From the NCBI GenBank assembly GCA_008933765.1, contig WBUK01000001.1, positions 1-64,000 of the forward strand: a stretch of DNA of 64,000 nt. The letters run 5' to 3'. The notes under the pieces are model-generated. The model was not told the origin of the DNA. It searched no databases and was given only the letters and a program-made list of their open reading frames with translations. The DNA comes from Ignavibacteriaceae bacterium (GTDB lineage: Bacteria; Bacteroidota; Ignavibacteria; Ignavibacteriales; Ignavibacteriaceae). The position numbers and the translations under genes are program-made. Positions 8,479 to 19,581 of the stretch are shown here, piece by piece. How positions within the stretch are numbered: the stretch's first letter is position 1; the number at the start of each line of letters is the position of its first letter.

Positions 8479-10647
8479 ATGAAAATGGAAAAATACCGTA
8501 AAATTAAAATTGGAATCGATGTCGGCGGTACATTCACGCACGCAGTTGCAGTGGATATATCCGACTATTCGATAATTGGCAAATCGTGCGTTCCCACAAC
8601 CCACAAAGCAACCGAAGGGGTTGCGCGCGGCGTTGTGGATTCAATGCTCGAGCTGATAAAAGCGGCGAATATTCACCCTGAAGAAGTGATTTTAATTGCG
8701 CACTCAACAACTCAGGCAACAAACGCTCTGTTAGAAGGAGATGTTGCCACTGTGGGCGTTATCGGCTTGGGGAAAGGCTTTGAAGCACTTTTGGCAAAAA
8801 AAGAAAGCAACCCTAAGAATATTGAGCTTTCACCCGGCAAATTTCTGCAAACAAGATTCAGATTTATCGACACCGGCAATCAAAGCTGGGAAGCGACAAT
8901 TCCCCGTTTGATTGATGAAATGGTCAATGAGGGGGCTCAGGTTATTGTTGTAAGTGAAGCTTTCGGTGTAGATGACCCAACAAATGAAGATTTAGTGGCG
9001 AATATCTCATCCTCAAAAGGACTTCTTACGACAACTGCAAGCAGTATAACTAAGCTTTACGGGCTGCGCGTAAGGACACGCACCGCCGTGATTAATGCAA
9101 GTATGATGCCGAAAATGCTGGAAACTGCAAATATGACAGAAAAAGCAGTACGGGAAAGCGGTATTAATGCACCATTAATGGTGATGCGCTCCGACGGTGG
9201 AATTATGGATATTAATGAAATGCGGAAACGCCCGATTTTAACCATGCTTTCGGGGCCCGCTGCCGGTGTTGCCGCTGCTCTTAAATATGTCAAAATTTCT
9301 GACGGTATATTCCTTGAGGTCGGCGGCACTTCGACCGATATAAGCGTGATTAAAAACGGAAAACCGCAGGTTAAAACCGCACAAATTGGCGGAAACAGGC
9401 TTTTTGTTAGAACTTTGGATGTAAGAACCCTCGGAATTGCCGGCGGCTCTGTCCCCCGCTACACCTCAGGCAGCTTTGCTGATGTGGGCCCCCGTTCTGC
9501 TCATATTGCCGGATTGCATTATGCAGCTTATTCACAAAATATCGATTTTTCTGCGGCTAAATTGGAATCTGTTACCCCATTGCCGGGCGACCCTTCCGAT
9601 TATCTCAGCATCAGCGTGCCCGGCTCAGCCGATAAGTTCACTGTTACACCCACTGAATGCTCCTACAAATTGGACTTAGTTGCCGATTTTGGACACGGCA
9701 GCGCAAATCAAAATGCAATTTCAGGCGTTTTCAAGTTCCTTAGCAAGGAAATGGGAAAAAATGAAAATGAAATCGCTGAAAGCATCTTGAAAATTTCAGC
9801 CGAAAAAATTAAACCCGTGATAAAACAACTCAGCCGTGAGTATAAACTTGACGAATCACTGATTGAGTTCGTTGGAGGTGGCGGCGGTGCTTCGGCTTTG
9901 GTACCTTTTACGGCAAAATATCTTGACCTGCCGCATAAAATTGCAGAGAATTGCGAGGTAATTTCAGCTATCGGGGCAGCACTTGGAATTATTCGTGATT
10001 CGGTTGAACGAAACATTATTAACCCTACTGAAAATGAGATTTTGGCGCTTCGGCAGGAGGCTTTTGAAGCTGTGGTGAAAATGGGTGCAAACCCCAATTC
10101 TGTCGAGGTTACGATCGAAATTGATAACCAGAATAAAAAAGTAATTGCAACGGCGCTTGGCTCAGGCGAACTAAGAACAAAAGACCTTGGCATGAAAACT
10201 CTCTCGGTTGATGAGTTAAAACAAATTGCAGCTAATGCTTTCAAAATGGATGAAAGTATGATAATCTTTAACGGTTCAACCGGTTCCCTTTTTGCATTTA
10301 CTGCCGCCTACACCAAACGCAAATTCTTTGGGCTGTTAAAAGAAAAGGTTGAAGGTGTAAAAGTTGCCGATGAAGAAGGTACAATAAGGTTGCAGGTTAA
10401 CAACGCTTTCGCCTTCCCTACCACCGTTGCGAATGTTAAAGGGGTTATTTCAAAAATCATAAATGAAATGACAACTTACGGAGATGCCGGGGCACTGATT
10501 CCCGGATTTTTCCTGTTGGCAGGACCCAAAATCATCGACCTTAGCGGTTTGATTTCGGAAACACAACTTCTTTCAATTGCTGAAATTGAGTTAAAGAATA
10601 CCCCCCCCGACGCTCATTGCGTTGTTATTGCCGAGAAAAAACTATGA
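8479..10647 (+). CDS. Hydantoinase/oxoprolinase-family protein (HyuA-like)
   Basis: 722 residues. The start [16 protein letters not shown] (about 10-25) is the phosphate-1 motif of the ASKHA-like hydantoinase/oxoprolinase N-domain, followed by [14 protein letters not shown] (about 75-88). The main domain has [34 protein letters not shown] and [14 protein letters not shown], all standard for HyuA, which couples ATP hydrolysis to opening of cyclic amides. No HyuB partner is nearby. Unlike most homologues, about 180 extra C-terminal residues (from about 540) follow the Hydantoinase_A domain. It sits between a permease and nanE, so it probably acts on the imported compound; the substrate is unknown. 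Confidence 0.85.
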   Translation: MKMEKYRKIKIGIDVGGTFTHAVAVDISDYSIIGKSCVPTTHKATEGVARGVVDSMLELIKAANIHPEEVILIAHSTTQATNALLEGDVATVGVIGLGKGFEALLAKKESNPKNIELSPGKFLQTRFRFIDTGNQSWEATIPRLIDEMVNEGAQVIVVSEAFGVDDPTNEDLVANISSSKGLLTTTASSITKLYGLRVRTRTAVINASMMPKMLETANMTEKAVRESGINAPLMVMRSDGGIMDINEMRKRPILTMLSGPAAGVAAALKYVKISDGIFLEVGGTSTDISVIKNGKPQVKTAQIGGNRLFVRTLDVRTLGIAGGSVPRYTSGSFADVGPRSAHIAGLHYAAYSQNIDFSAAKLESVTPLPGDPSDYLSISVPGSADKFTVTPTECSYKLDLVADFGHGSANQNAISGVFKFLSKEMGKNENEIAESILKISAEKIKPVIKQLSREYKLDESLIEFVGGGGGASALVPFTAKYLDLPHKIAENCEVISAIGAALGIIRDSVERNIINPTENEILALRQEAFEAVVKMGANPNSVEVTIEIDNQNKKVIATALGSGELRTKDLGMKTLSVDELKQIAANAFKMDESMIIFNGSTGSLFAFTAAYTKRKFFGLLKEKVEGVKVADEEGTIRLQVNNAFAFPTTVANVKGVISKIINEMTTYGDAGALIPGFFLLAGPKIIDLSGLISETQLLSIAEIELKNTPPDAHCVVIAEKKL

Positions 10648-10711
10648 CCGGAACTTTGAATTTGGGTTTCAGTTTAGCAATTTTTTCCTTAATTAATGAA
10701 AAGAGAAAATT

Positions 10712-11398
10712 TTGAAAGATACATTAAAACAACTTAAAGGTGGGCTAATTGTATCCTGCCAGTCTGAAGGTAACGACCCTTTCAACACACCCGAGGGGGT
10801 TACACTCTTCGCAAAAGCCGCACAAATGGCAGGTGCAGTGGCTATTCGTTCTGAAGGAATTGAGAAAATTCGTCAGATAAAAAAGGAAGTGCCGCTTCCG
10901 ATGATTGGGCTGCTGAAAGGCAAATTCCCCGACGGCACGGTTAAAATCACCGGAAGTTTTCAACAGGTGGAGCAACTTATCGGGTTGGGTTGCGAGATAA
11001 TCGCTATAGACGGAACAGATAGAATACGGGAAGGGTTAACCGGGCACGATTTTATCGCTTCAGTAAAGAAAAATTACCCTGAAACAATAATTATGGCAGA
11101 TGTCGCGCAATTTGAAGAGGGTATCCGCTGCCGGGATGCGGGTGCTGATTGCCTTTCCACTACGCTGAGTGGCTATACTCCCGACACTTCCCGCGTCCCG
11201 GATGATGCCCCCGATTTTGAACTTTTGAGCAAACTTTCAGCAGCGGTTGAAATTCCCGTTATTTGCGAGGGGCGAATTAAATCACCCGCCCATGCGAAAA
11301 CAGCAATGGAAATGGGGGCTTATGCTGTTGTGGTTGGCACCGTGATTACCCGCCCCCGTGTGGTAATGAGCTGGTATAAAAATGCCATAGAACATTAA
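10712..11398 (+). CDS. nanE: Putative N-acetylmannosamine-6-phosphate 2-epimerase (NanE)
   Basis: 228-residue TIM-barrel protein. Family motifs are present: LIVSCQSEGNDPFNTPE at the N-terminus, AIRSEGIEKI, PMIGLLK, IIAIDGTDR, IIMADVAQFEEG, TTLSGYTPDT and VICEGRIKSPAHAKTAMEMG. NanE interconverts ManNAc-6-P and GlcNAc-6-P in sialic-acid catabolism. Translation starts at TTG (10712-10714) after AAAAGAGAAAA; an ATG at 10696 is in another frame and hits a stop. No nanA, nanK or nagB is in the window, and the gene follows a hydantoinase-family gene by 64 bases, so its true substrate could be a different phosphosugar. Confidence 0.85.
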   Translation: MKDTLKQLKGGLIVSCQSEGNDPFNTPEGVTLFAKAAQMAGAVAIRSEGIEKIRQIKKEVPLPMIGLLKGKFPDGTVKITGSFQQVEQLIGLGCEIIAIDGTDRIREGLTGHDFIASVKKNYPETIIMADVAQFEEGIRCRDAGADCLSTTLSGYTPDTSRVPDDAPDFELLSKLSAAVEIPVICEGRIKSPAHAKTAMEMGAYAVVVGTVITRPRVVMSWYKNAIEH

Positions 11399-11413
11399 TG
11401 CTAAAAGCCGGGC

Positions 11414-13483
11414 TTACTTCTTCTTTTCATTCCCGTTGGTTAATCTGATCAAATTTGCCAGAATATGCCCCGATTCTTCAAGCAGCGGGTCTTCAACATC
11501 CAACGACTCTTTAACAATTTGCCCTTTATCATCAAGCACGATCAAGCCCTTATTCGCCCGTTCTTTTTTGCGTGCTTCTTCTTCCTGTTTCGCTATTTCG
11601 TTTTCCTTTTTGCGGCTTTCTAAGTTCAACGAAACTTTCTTTTCGTTTCTTTTCAGTTTTGCCTTTTCGTTATCTTCAATCAGGTATTGATACTCTTCAC
11701 TGTTGTCAGTTCTTTTCTTGTGAAGCTCGATAAGCTCCGGCAAAATTTTGGTAATTTCATTGTCGTGTTCGTAGTTTGAAGCGGTTATTTTGTCCCACGG
11801 AAGCGCTGTCGGGAAACTGCTTTCGCCCATTTCATCAGGGTCAAACACAGAGGGAAACAGGATGTCAGGTATAACCCCTTTATGCTGTGTGCTTCCACCG
11901 GAAATTCTGTAAAACTTTGCAATTGTTAAAGTCAGCTGCCCCAAATTCTGGCTGTTTGAAACTCTGTCAAGGTCAACTAAATTCTGGACAGTCCCTTTCC
12001 CAAAAGTTTGCTCGCCTAAAACGACGCCCCGACCGTAGTCTTGAATTGCCGCCGCAAAAATTTCGCTCGCTGACGCACTTGATGAGTTAACTAAGACGGC
12101 AAGCGGACCATCCCAATACACAGCGGGATCGGTATCTTTATCAACCTTAATCGAACCGTCGGCGTCTTTCACCTGAACAACGGGACCGGTTTTAATAAAC
12201 AACCCTGTTAATTCGATGGCTTCAATCAACGAACCTCCGCCGTTGTTTCTGAGGTCCATCAAAATAGCATTTACACCCTCATTTTTTAGCGTATCGATTA
12301 TCTTTTTAACATCGTTAGAGGTGCTTTTATAGTCTTTTTCTCCTTTTCGTTTCCCTTCAAAGTCAAGATAGAACGAGGGAAGATCTATCACACCAATTTT
12401 ATATGTTTTGCCGTCTTCTTTAATTTCAATAATTTTCTTTTTGGCGGATTGTTCCTCAATTTTTATTTTCTCTCTTACTAACCTGATTTCAACGGGCACG
12501 GCATTGGCGCCGTCTTTCTTCTTAAGAATACTTAGTTTCACAACTGTTCCCTTTGCACCACGAATCAGCTGAACAGCGTCATCAACTCTCCACCCGACTA
12601 TATCCACCATCTCACCGTCATCACCCTGACCAACGGCTACAATTCGGTCACCATCATCCAACTTGCCGCTTTTTGCTGCCGGTCCACCGGTTATAACTTT
12701 AACTATCGTTATATAATCATTTTCTGAAGTTAAAGTAGCGCCAATTCCCTCAAGCGACTGCGACATGTTGATGTTAAAATCCTGCGAAGATTTTGGCGAC
12801 ATATAGTTTGAATGTGGGTCAATTGACATCATAAGCGAACGCATATATATCTGAAAGACATCGTCGGCTTTATATTTATTAATGGCTTTTTTCAGGTTTT
12901 CGTACCTTTTTTCAATCAGCTCCCTGGCTTCTTTTTCATCTTTTCCCCCCAGGATAACCCCAAGAACATCATATTTTACCCGCTTTAACCAAAGTGCGTT
13001 AAGTTCTTTTTCCGTTTTTGCGTAAGGCGCGTTTTCCCTGTCTAAATTTATGGTATCGTTAGCCGTGAAATCTAAAGGATTTTTAAGAAGTGAAATTGCA
13101 TAATCTAACTGCTTATTCATCCTTTTCAGATAAAGATTGAACATATCGAATGGAGGCTCTAAATTGCCGGTCGAAACATTTTGGTCCAACACATAGCGGT
13201 ATTTTTGAAGGTCATCAATATCGGACTGAAGAAAATACATTTTCTGGTTATCCAACGCTTTCAGGTAGTCGTCAAAAATCCAGGATGAAAGGCTATCGTT
13301 AAATTCTTTCGGGCTGTAGTGATACCGTTCAATAAACATCGATACCAACTGCATGGCGGTTGACTGCCTCTCTTCAGGCTGAAGCTGCCCGTTTGTTGAT
13401 GAACTCGTCTGCTGCGAGCAAACGGTAGCGTTTAATGATACGATGAAGAGAAAAACTACTGCAGCAAATAGGGGTTTACGCAT
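11414..13483 (-). CDS. prc: Carboxy-terminal processing protease (Prc/Tsp, S41A)
   Basis: 689 residues from the chosen ATG, starting with signal peptide MRKPLFAAVVFLFIVSLNA. The order is: N-terminal Tsp domain, PDZ domain (GIGATLTSENDYITIVKVI), S41 protease core and a Lys/Glu-rich C-terminal DUF3340-like helix region. The catalytic Ser lies in SSASASEIFA and the general-base Lys in TFGKGTVQ. Tail-specific proteases trim or degrade periplasmic proteins. A TTG at 13519 in frame would add 12 residues before the signal peptide; the ATG at 13483 has AGGA seven bases upstream and is preferred. It converges with nanE, with 15 bases between stops. Confidence 0.93.
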   Translation of the reverse strand: MRKPLFAAVVFLFIVSLNATVCSQQTSSSTNGQLQPEERQSTAMQLVSMFIERYHYSPKEFNDSLSSWIFDDYLKALDNQKMYFLQSDIDDLQKYRYVLDQNVSTGNLEPPFDMFNLYLKRMNKQLDYAISLLKNPLDFTANDTINLDRENAPYAKTEKELNALWLKRVKYDVLGVILGGKDEKEARELIEKRYENLKKAINKYKADDVFQIYMRSLMMSIDPHSNYMSPKSSQDFNINMSQSLEGIGATLTSENDYITIVKVITGGPAAKSGKLDDGDRIVAVGQGDDGEMVDIVGWRVDDAVQLIRGAKGTVVKLSILKKKDGANAVPVEIRLVREKIKIEEQSAKKKIIEIKEDGKTYKIGVIDLPSFYLDFEGKRKGEKDYKSTSNDVKKIIDTLKNEGVNAILMDLRNNGGGSLIEAIELTGLFIKTGPVVQVKDADGSIKVDKDTDPAVYWDGPLAVLVNSSSASASEIFAAAIQDYGRGVVLGEQTFGKGTVQNLVDLDRVSNSQNLGQLTLTIAKFYRISGGSTQHKGVIPDILFPSVFDPDEMGESSFPTALPWDKITASNYEHDNEITKILPELIELHKKRTDNSEEYQYLIEDNEKAKLKRNEKKVSLNLESRKKENEIAKQEEEARKKERANKGLIVLDDKGQIVKESLDVEDPLLEESGHILANLIRLTNGNEKKK

Positions 13484-13570
13484 AAAAATCCTGATTCTTT
13501 TGACCAAACTCGATTCCAATTCCGTTTATTATCAATGCAATATAAGAAAATGAGACAGCTTGTTTTGTTC

Positions 13571-13654
13571 TAAAATATGGTTCTTTGAGGAAAGAACAGC
13601 TTAAAAAATGAAGTTGTTCAAAAGCACCTTCTGTTTTTAAAATATGGTTCTTTG
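13571..13654. repeat. Direct repeat pair, 17 bases, period 67
   Basis: TAAAATATGGTTCTTTG occurs exactly at 13571-13587 and 13638-13654, with partial flanking similarity. The pair lies in the 322-base divergent spacer (13484-13805) between the protease and the mutA operon. Apart from this pair and AT-rich promoter-like sequence near mutA, I see nothing else in the spacer. Confidence 0.85.
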
Positions 13655-13805
13655 GGTAATTTAACGAACTTAAGGCTTTTTTGTTCCCTATTAAAACCGC
13701 CTTAATCCCCTTTTATTTTCCCTTAAATCGTTATTAAGAAAACTTTTTCTTATTTTACATTATCGAACTTTTAATTTTTTAAAATTAAAGCACCGGAACC
13801 CTGCA

Positions 13806-15953
13806 ATGAATGAAAAATTATCCCAAAAAATAATCCTAAGGGAACTCTTTCCCACTACTGATTTCGAAAACTGGAAACAAATGGTGGAAGCTGATCTGAA
13901 AGGCGCACCGTTTGAAAAAAAACTAATTACTAAAACTTATGAAGGGATTGACCTTCAACCTTTGTACACAACCGAAAGCCTTGAAAATCTACCGGCAGCC
14001 GATCAATTCCCCGGATTGTTGAACTTTTTGCGCGGTTCAACCGCCGGCGGAAGTGCAGCCGAAGGTTGGCTTATCGCTCAAAGTTTATTACATCCGTTAG
14101 CGGAAGAGTATAACGCCCTGTTGCTGAATGCTCTTAACAAGGGACAAAACGCAATTATTCTGCCTCTGGATGTTAAAACAAGATCAGGCTTGGATGCTGA
14201 CTATGGCTCAGTCGAGCTAACCGGTGCCGGTGGCGTTTCTGTTTCCGGTATTGGAAGCCTCACCAGGGCTTTCAAAGATGTTGACCTTACAGCCTGCCCC
14301 ATTTTCATCAACACGGGTGCTGCGCCTTTGGCTTTCTTTTCAATTTTCTCGGCTTGGCTAAAGAAAAACGGAAAAGAACTTTCCGGAATAAATGGTGCAA
14401 TTTATGGTGACCCCACTGGAACCTTGTTCGAACTCGGCAAAATTCACCTCACTCTCGATGAAGCGTATAAGCAAATTGCAGGCTTAACCCAACTCATCAC
14501 AAAAGAGTGCAGCAACCTTAAAACAGCGGGTATAGACACAACCCCTTACGCAGAAAAAGGCGCCAATTCAGTTCAGGAGCTGGGAATTGCCCTCGCCTCT
14601 GCCGTAGAAATGATTCTGCAACTGAAAAAACACGGCGTTGAACCGGAGAAAACAGTCCTCCAACTTTTCTTCCGGTTTGGCATAAGCACAAATCTCTTTA
14701 TGGAAATTGCAAAGTTCAGAGCCTTCAGAATTTTGTTCAGCGAACTTCTGAAACAAATGGATATAAAACCGGAAGTTTCACCAAAAATTGCTGCAAAAAC
14801 AACGGGCTATTATCATTCTTTTGTTGACCCCTTTGTGAATCTGTTGCGCGTAACAACGGGTGCATTTTCCGCAGTTGCCGGAGGTGTTTCAGTGATTGAA
14901 ACCACCCCTTACGACTCCCTTTTCGCACAAAGCGACGAGTTTTCAAACAGGGTTGCACGCAACACGCAGCTGATTCTTTCAGAAGAGTCGCACCTTAACC
15001 ATGTTACCGATCCCGGAGGTGGCTCGTACTACATCGAAACTTTAACAAACGAAATCGCGAACAAAGCGTGGGCTTATTTCCGCGAAATCGAAGAGGAAGG
15101 CGGAATTGTCGCAGCACTTCACTCAGGAAAAATAAACAACGATATTGCCGCCGTTGCTGAAAAAAGAATTAAAGATGCCGCTACAAGAAAAGCAGTGTTG
15201 GTTGGGGTTAATTCTTATGTAAATGTTAAAGAAGCAGTAAAAGCACCTAAACCGCTTGATTCAGCTGCTGTTTACAAACGCCGTGCTGATGAGTTGCAGA
15301 AACTACGCGTGCAGGGCAGCCCCGAGCACAACAGGGAAATCCTGATTAAATTACAGGAGGCAGCCGATGAAAATAACACTGAATTAACCGTTGAAAAAGC
15401 AACCGAGGCGGCGCTTTTGGGTGCTACTCTCGGTGAGCTGTTTAACCACTTAAAAGGTTCTTCCGACACAACTGAAGTTCCCGCACTTCAGGTGGCACGC
15501 CCGGCGGAGCAGTTTGAGAACCTTCACCTTCGGGCCGCTGCACATCTTGCAAAAACCGGCGACAGAATCAAAGTCTATCTCTTCACTGTGGGGCCCGTTA
15601 AACAGTACAAAGCACGGGCTGATTTTTCACGCGGTTTCTTTGAAGCCGGCGGCTGCAGAGTAATTTACGGAAACTCCGTTAACTCGCCCGCTGAAGGAAT
15701 TGATGCCGCTGTTGCTTCAGGTGCCGAGGTATTTGTACTCTGCTCAACAGATGAAACTTACCCAGAACTTGTTCCGCAGTTTGTAAGCGGAATTAAAACC
15801 GCAAAGCCGGATGCTGTAACTATTCTTGCCGGGTACCCTAAAGATCAAGTGGAGGCGCACAAAGCTGCCGGAATTGACGATTTTATCTTTCTGGGGGCGA
15901 ATGTGGTTGATATTATCTCTCAAATTTTTGATAAAACGGGAGTAGAGAAATGA
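13806..15953 (+). CDS. mutA: Methylmalonyl-CoA mutase small subunit
   Basis: 715 residues, the non-catalytic subunit of heterodimeric adenosylcobalamin-dependent methylmalonyl-CoA mutase, which interconverts succinyl-CoA and methylmalonyl-CoA. It has the barrel domain ([18 protein letters not shown] near the N-terminus; [13 protein letters not shown] about residues 403-415) and a C-terminal B12-fold domain that lacks the DxHxxG cobalamin ligand motif ([18 protein letters not shown] instead), as expected for the small subunit. Its stop overlaps the mutB start by four bases (ATGA), showing translational coupling. First gene of mutA-mutB-meaB. Confidence 0.95.
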   Translation: MNEKLSQKIILRELFPTTDFENWKQMVEADLKGAPFEKKLITKTYEGIDLQPLYTTESLENLPAADQFPGLLNFLRGSTAGGSAAEGWLIAQSLLHPLAEEYNALLLNALNKGQNAIILPLDVKTRSGLDADYGSVELTGAGGVSVSGIGSLTRAFKDVDLTACPIFINTGAAPLAFFSIFSAWLKKNGKELSGINGAIYGDPTGTLFELGKIHLTLDEAYKQIAGLTQLITKECSNLKTAGIDTTPYAEKGANSVQELGIALASAVEMILQLKKHGVEPEKTVLQLFFRFGISTNLFMEIAKFRAFRILFSELLKQMDIKPEVSPKIAAKTTGYYHSFVDPFVNLLRVTTGAFSAVAGGVSVIETTPYDSLFAQSDEFSNRVARNTQLILSEESHLNHVTDPGGGSYYIETLTNEIANKAWAYFREIEEEGGIVAALHSGKINNDIAAVAEKRIKDAATRKAVLVGVNSYVNVKEAVKAPKPLDSAAVYKRRADELQKLRVQGSPEHNREILIKLQEAADENNTELTVEKATEAALLGATLGELFNHLKGSSDTTEVPALQVARPAEQFENLHLRAAAHLAKTGDRIKVYLFTVGPVKQYKARADFSRGFFEAGGCRVIYGNSVNSPAEGIDAAVASGAEVFVLCSTDETYPELVPQFVSGIKTAKPDAVTILAGYPKDQVEAHKAAGIDDFIFLGANVVDIISQIFDKTGVEK

Positions 15954-18133
15954 ACAGACCGATTTTTAACGACTTAAACCTTAAAACTCCGCGATTTGAA
16001 GATGCTTACAAAGAGTGGAAAAATAATTTCACCAAAGAAACGGGCAAAAATCCTGAAGATGTCCTCTGGAATACGATGGAGCAAATTCCCGTTAAAACGC
16101 TTTACACCAAAGAAGATGTAAAAGAGTTGCAACACCTGAAATACCTTTCGGGCATTCCCCCGTTCCTGCGGGGACCTTACGCTACAATGTATGTGCAGCG
16201 CCCCTGGACGGTCAGGCAGTACGCAGGTTTTTCGACTGCTGAAGAAAGCAACGCATTTTACAGAAGGAATTTAGCCGCCGGGCAGATGGGGCTTTCTGTC
16301 GCTTTTGACTTAGCGACACATCGCGGTTACGACTCTGACCACCCCCGTGTGATTGGCGATGTGGGGAAAGCAGGCGTGGCTATCGATTCAATTGAAGATA
16401 TGAAAATCTTGTTCGATTCGATACCGCTGGATAAAATGTCCGTGTCCATGACGATGAACGGAGCCGTACTGCCGGTTATGGCATTTTATATTGTTGCCGC
16501 CGAAGAGCAGGGCGTGGCGCACGAGCTGCTTAGCGGAACAATTCAAAACGACATTCTGAAGGAGTATATGGTAAGAAACACTTACATCTACCCTCCGGCA
16601 ATGTCGATGAAAATAATCGCTGATATTTTCAGATACGCTTCGAAAGAGATGCCAAAATTCAACAGCATCAGCATTTCCGGGTACCACATGCAGGAAGCCG
16701 GCGCAACTGCTGACCTTGAAATGGCTTATACTATCGCTGACGGGTTGGAGTATGTCCGTACAGGCATCGAAGCGGGGTTGGATATTGACGCTTTTGCTCC
16801 CCGACTTTCATTTTTCTGGGCACAGGGAATGAATTACTTCATGGAAGTGGCAAAGATGCGCGCAGCCCGGTTGATCTGGGCTAAACTAATTAAAGGTTTT
16901 AACCCGAAAAACCCGAAATCGATGTCGCTGAGAACGCACTCTCAAACTTCCGGGTGGAGCCTCACCGAGCAAGACCCCTACAACAATGTTGTCAGAACCT
17001 GCATCGAGGCGCTGGCTGCTGTTTCAGGGCACACACAGTCGCTTCACACCAATTCTTTGGATGAAGCTATTGCACTCCCGACCGATTTTTCGGCGAGAAT
17101 TGCCAGAAATACTCAACTTTATCTGCAGGATGAAACAGGAATTTGCAAGGTTATTGACCCCTGGGGCGGCTCTTACTATCTTGAAGCACTAACCAATGCT
17201 CTTATGAACAGAGCGTGGGAGCACATCCTTGAGATTGAATCTTACGGCGGAATGACGAAAGCAATCGAAGCCGGCATACCCAAAATGAGGATTGAAGAAG
17301 CTTCCGCACGCCGGCAAGCCCGGATTGACAGCGGCGCTGAAACTATTCTGGGTGTTAACAAATATCAGCCCGAAAAAGCCGAAGCGATTGAAATTCTTGA
17401 GGTTGATAATACTGCCGTCAGACTTTCGCAACTAAAGCGGCTGCAGGAGGTTAAGTCTTCCAGAGATAACGAAAAAGTCGAAGAAGCTCTTGCCGCTCTT
17501 ACGGCAGCGGCTGAATCGGGCGAAGGAAATCTGCTTGAACTTTCTGTTAATGCCGCAAGGGCACGCGCAACGCTCGGCGAAATTTCAACCGCCATTGAAA
17601 AGGTTTGCGGAAGATTTCAGGCGCAAACTAAAACTGTCGCAGGTGTTTATTCTAAGGAGTACGCTATGGGTAAAGAAGACCCCGTTAACAAAGTGAGAAA
17701 CCTTACCGATAAATTTGCCGAAAAAGCCGGAAGACGCCCCCGTATTATGATTGCCAAAATGGGGCAGGATGGACATGACAGAGGCGCTAAAGTGGTTGCT
17801 TCGGCTTACGCCGATATGGGGTTCGATGTTGATATGGGGCCCCTGTTTCAGACTCCGGAGGAAACTGCCCGCCAAGCGGTAGAGAACGATGTTCACTGCA
17901 TCGGGATGAGTTCCCTCGCCGCAGGGCACAAAACTTTACTGCCTAAGCTGATTGAAGAACTCCATAATTTGGAGCGCGACGATATTATCGTGATAGTCGG
18001 CGGGGTAATTCCGCAACAAGACTATAATTATCTTTACGAGCACGGCGCTTTTGCTATTTTTGGGCCCGGAACTAAAATACCCGAAACAGCCGAAAAAATA
18101 ATGGAAGAGATAGATAAACGATTTGGTGAATAA
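15950..18133 (+). CDS. mutB: Methylmalonyl-CoA mutase large (catalytic) subunit
   Basis: 727 residues. The barrel domain shows [20 protein letters not shown] (substrate-channel Tyr and Arg), [13 protein letters not shown], and [11 protein letters not shown] with the active-site His. The C-terminal cobalamin domain has the DGHDRGAKV motif whose His is the cobalt ligand, plus the GMSSLAAGH and [10 protein letters not shown] loops. With mutA and meaB it forms a complete mutase unit for propionate or succinate-propionate metabolism; an epimerase and carboxylase are not in the window. The last codons and stop (18125-18133) are the start of a 33-base sequence copied 72 bases downstream. Confidence 0.97.
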   Translation: MNRPIFNDLNLKTPRFEDAYKEWKNNFTKETGKNPEDVLWNTMEQIPVKTLYTKEDVKELQHLKYLSGIPPFLRGPYATMYVQRPWTVRQYAGFSTAEESNAFYRRNLAAGQMGLSVAFDLATHRGYDSDHPRVIGDVGKAGVAIDSIEDMKILFDSIPLDKMSVSMTMNGAVLPVMAFYIVAAEEQGVAHELLSGTIQNDILKEYMVRNTYIYPPAMSMKIIADIFRYASKEMPKFNSISISGYHMQEAGATADLEMAYTIADGLEYVRTGIEAGLDIDAFAPRLSFFWAQGMNYFMEVAKMRAARLIWAKLIKGFNPKNPKSMSLRTHSQTSGWSLTEQDPYNNVVRTCIEALAAVSGHTQSLHTNSLDEAIALPTDFSARIARNTQLYLQDETGICKVIDPWGGSYYLEALTNALMNRAWEHILEIESYGGMTKAIEAGIPKMRIEEASARRQARIDSGAETILGVNKYQPEKAEAIEILEVDNTAVRLSQLKRLQEVKSSRDNEKVEEALAALTAAAESGEGNLLELSVNAARARATLGEISTAIEKVCGRFQAQTKTVAGVYSKEYAMGKEDPVNKVRNLTDKFAEKAGRRPRIMIAKMGQDGHDRGAKVVASAYADMGFDVDMGPLFQTPEETARQAVENDVHCIGMSSLAAGHKTLLPKLIEELHNLERDDIIVIVGGVIPQQDYNYLYEHGAFAIFGPGTKIPETAEKIMEEIDKRFGE

Positions 18134-18229
18134 CGCTGTTTGATTATAGAACTGTTGTTTTTAACACCGTTTGAGCAAAAAACTGTTGTTTTCGGCGGTG
18201 AATAACGCTGTTTGATTATAGAACTGTTG
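18125..18229. repeat. Exact 33-base direct repeat at the end of mutB, period 72
   Basis: Positions 18125-18157 and 18197-18229 are identical over 33 bases. The first copy contains the last two codons and stop of mutB. A shorter echo (ACTGTTGTTTT) is seen between them near 18182. The pair fills the mutB-meaB gap and is the clearest example of the recurrent period-70 pattern in the window. Confidence 0.95.
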
Positions 18230-18305
18230 CTTTTTCAATTTTTTGTAACATTACCTGTCCGTTGTTTATGTAGCGGATGGCATTGCTGATTTTTAAATAA
18301 ATTTT

Positions 18306-19427
18306 ATGCCAAAAGAAGAAAATAACTCCTACAAACCTGATTGGACGCCTGAGAATCACGGCGACGAATTTGCAATTCGGATTGTTAAAGGTGTTACCGG
18401 CACCGAAGAGCCAAAACCGAAGAGAACTTTCAAACGAAAGGAATACACCAATTCAGAACTGATCGAAGGCGTGCTTCATAACAACCGCAATTTGCTCGCT
18501 AAAACGATCACTTTTATTGAAAGTACTTCACCGGCACATCAAAAAAGAGTGAGTGAAATCCTGGCGGAATTGTCGCCTTACGCCGGAAAATCGATCCGAA
18601 TTGGAATCAGCGGTGTACCCGGCGCAGGAAAGAGCACACTAATTGAAGCACTCGGCGTTTTGTTGGTTGAAAAGGGGCATAAAGTGGCAGTTTTAACTAT
18701 TGACCCTTCAAGTTCGCGAAGCAAAGGGAGCATTCTGGGCGATAAAACCCGAATGGAAAAACTGGCGAAAGAACCCAATTGCTTCATTCGACCTTCGGCT
18801 TCAGGCGGTACACTCGGCGGAGTGGCGCGAAAAACAAGAGAAACTATTACTGCATGCGAAGCTGCCCAATACGATGTTATATTGGTTGAAACCGTTGGCG
18901 TTGGCCAAAGCGAAATTACTGTCCGTTCGATGGTTGATTTCTTCCTTTTAGTTCTGATTCCCGGCGGTGGCGATGAACTGCAAGGGATGAAAAAAGGAGT
19001 TATGGAAATTACCGACGCAATAGTAATCAACAAAGCCGATGGTGAAAACAAAAAAATTGCACGGATTGCAAAAGCCGAATATTCTGCTGCACTGCACTAT
19101 ATGTACCCCTCAACCGAAGGGTGGGTATCAAAAGCATATACTGCTTCCGCTCTCACAGGCGAAGGGGTGCCGGAACTTTGGGAGTTAATCGAAAAATTTG
19201 AAAAAACCACAAAGGAATCGGGAGTTTTTTACTCACGACGCAGAAGCCAAAATGTTGAGTGGGTTGAGTTTATGATTCGCGATTTCCTTTATGATTCATT
19301 CTTCAGAAATGAAAAAATCTCGGTAGAGTTTAAAAGGCTGAAAGAAAAACTGTTGAACGGTGAGGTTATCCCCTCTGCCGCATTTGACCGGTTGAAAGAG
19401 GTTTGGCTGAAAAACAGAAGTGTTTAA
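18306..19427 (+). CDS. meaB: Methylmalonyl-CoA mutase-associated GTPase MeaB
   Basis: 373-residue G3E-family GTPase chaperone that guards cofactor loading and reactivation of methylmalonyl-CoA mutase. Walker A is GVPGAGKSTLIEAL (about 101-114); further motifs are TIDPSSSRSKGSILGD, ETVGVGQSE (switch/Walker B region) and INKADG for guanine recognition. It follows mutB by 172 bases, a gap filled by a direct repeat, and is likely in the same transcript. The last seven codons plus stop are repeated downstream at 19467-19490. Confidence 0.95.
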   Translation: MPKEENNSYKPDWTPENHGDEFAIRIVKGVTGTEEPKPKRTFKRKEYTNSELIEGVLHNNRNLLAKTITFIESTSPAHQKRVSEILAELSPYAGKSIRIGISGVPGAGKSTLIEALGVLLVEKGHKVAVLTIDPSSSRSKGSILGDKTRMEKLAKEPNCFIRPSASGGTLGGVARKTRETITACEAAQYDVILVETVGVGQSEITVRSMVDFFLLVLIPGGGDELQGMKKGVMEITDAIVINKADGENKKIARIAKAEYSAALHYMYPSTEGWVSKAYTASALTGEGVPELWELIEKFEKTTKESGVFYSRRRSQNVEWVEFMIRDFLYDSFFRNEKISVEFKRLKEKLLNGEVIPSAAFDRLKEVWLKNRSV

Positions 19428-19490
19428 AAGGTATTTTTGGTGTGCTCTTAAACCCGCCGGCTCACTTGGCTGAAAAGCAGAAGCGTTTAA
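19404..19490. repeat. Direct repeat of the meaB 3' end, period 63
   Basis: The last 24 bases of meaB including its stop (19404-19427) recur at 19467-19490 with 22 of 24 matches. Read in the same way, the copy still encodes WLKSRSV-stop against the gene's WLKNRSV-stop. The copy lies in the non-coding spacer before the convergent hydrolase gene. Confidence 0.85.
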
Positions 19491-19581
19491 CTTCCCCCGG
19501 ATAATTCTCTTTTAAATGTTTAGACTTGATTTGCCTGCTTTTCTGCCACAGAGGATTTGCCCGGGTTTGCCCGGCTTAATT

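Noticed and set aside
13484-13805. Cobalamin riboswitch in front of the methylmalonyl-CoA mutase operon
   Set aside because: No B12-box-like sequence or suitable long leader structure was seen; the spacer is AT-rich with one direct repeat pair.
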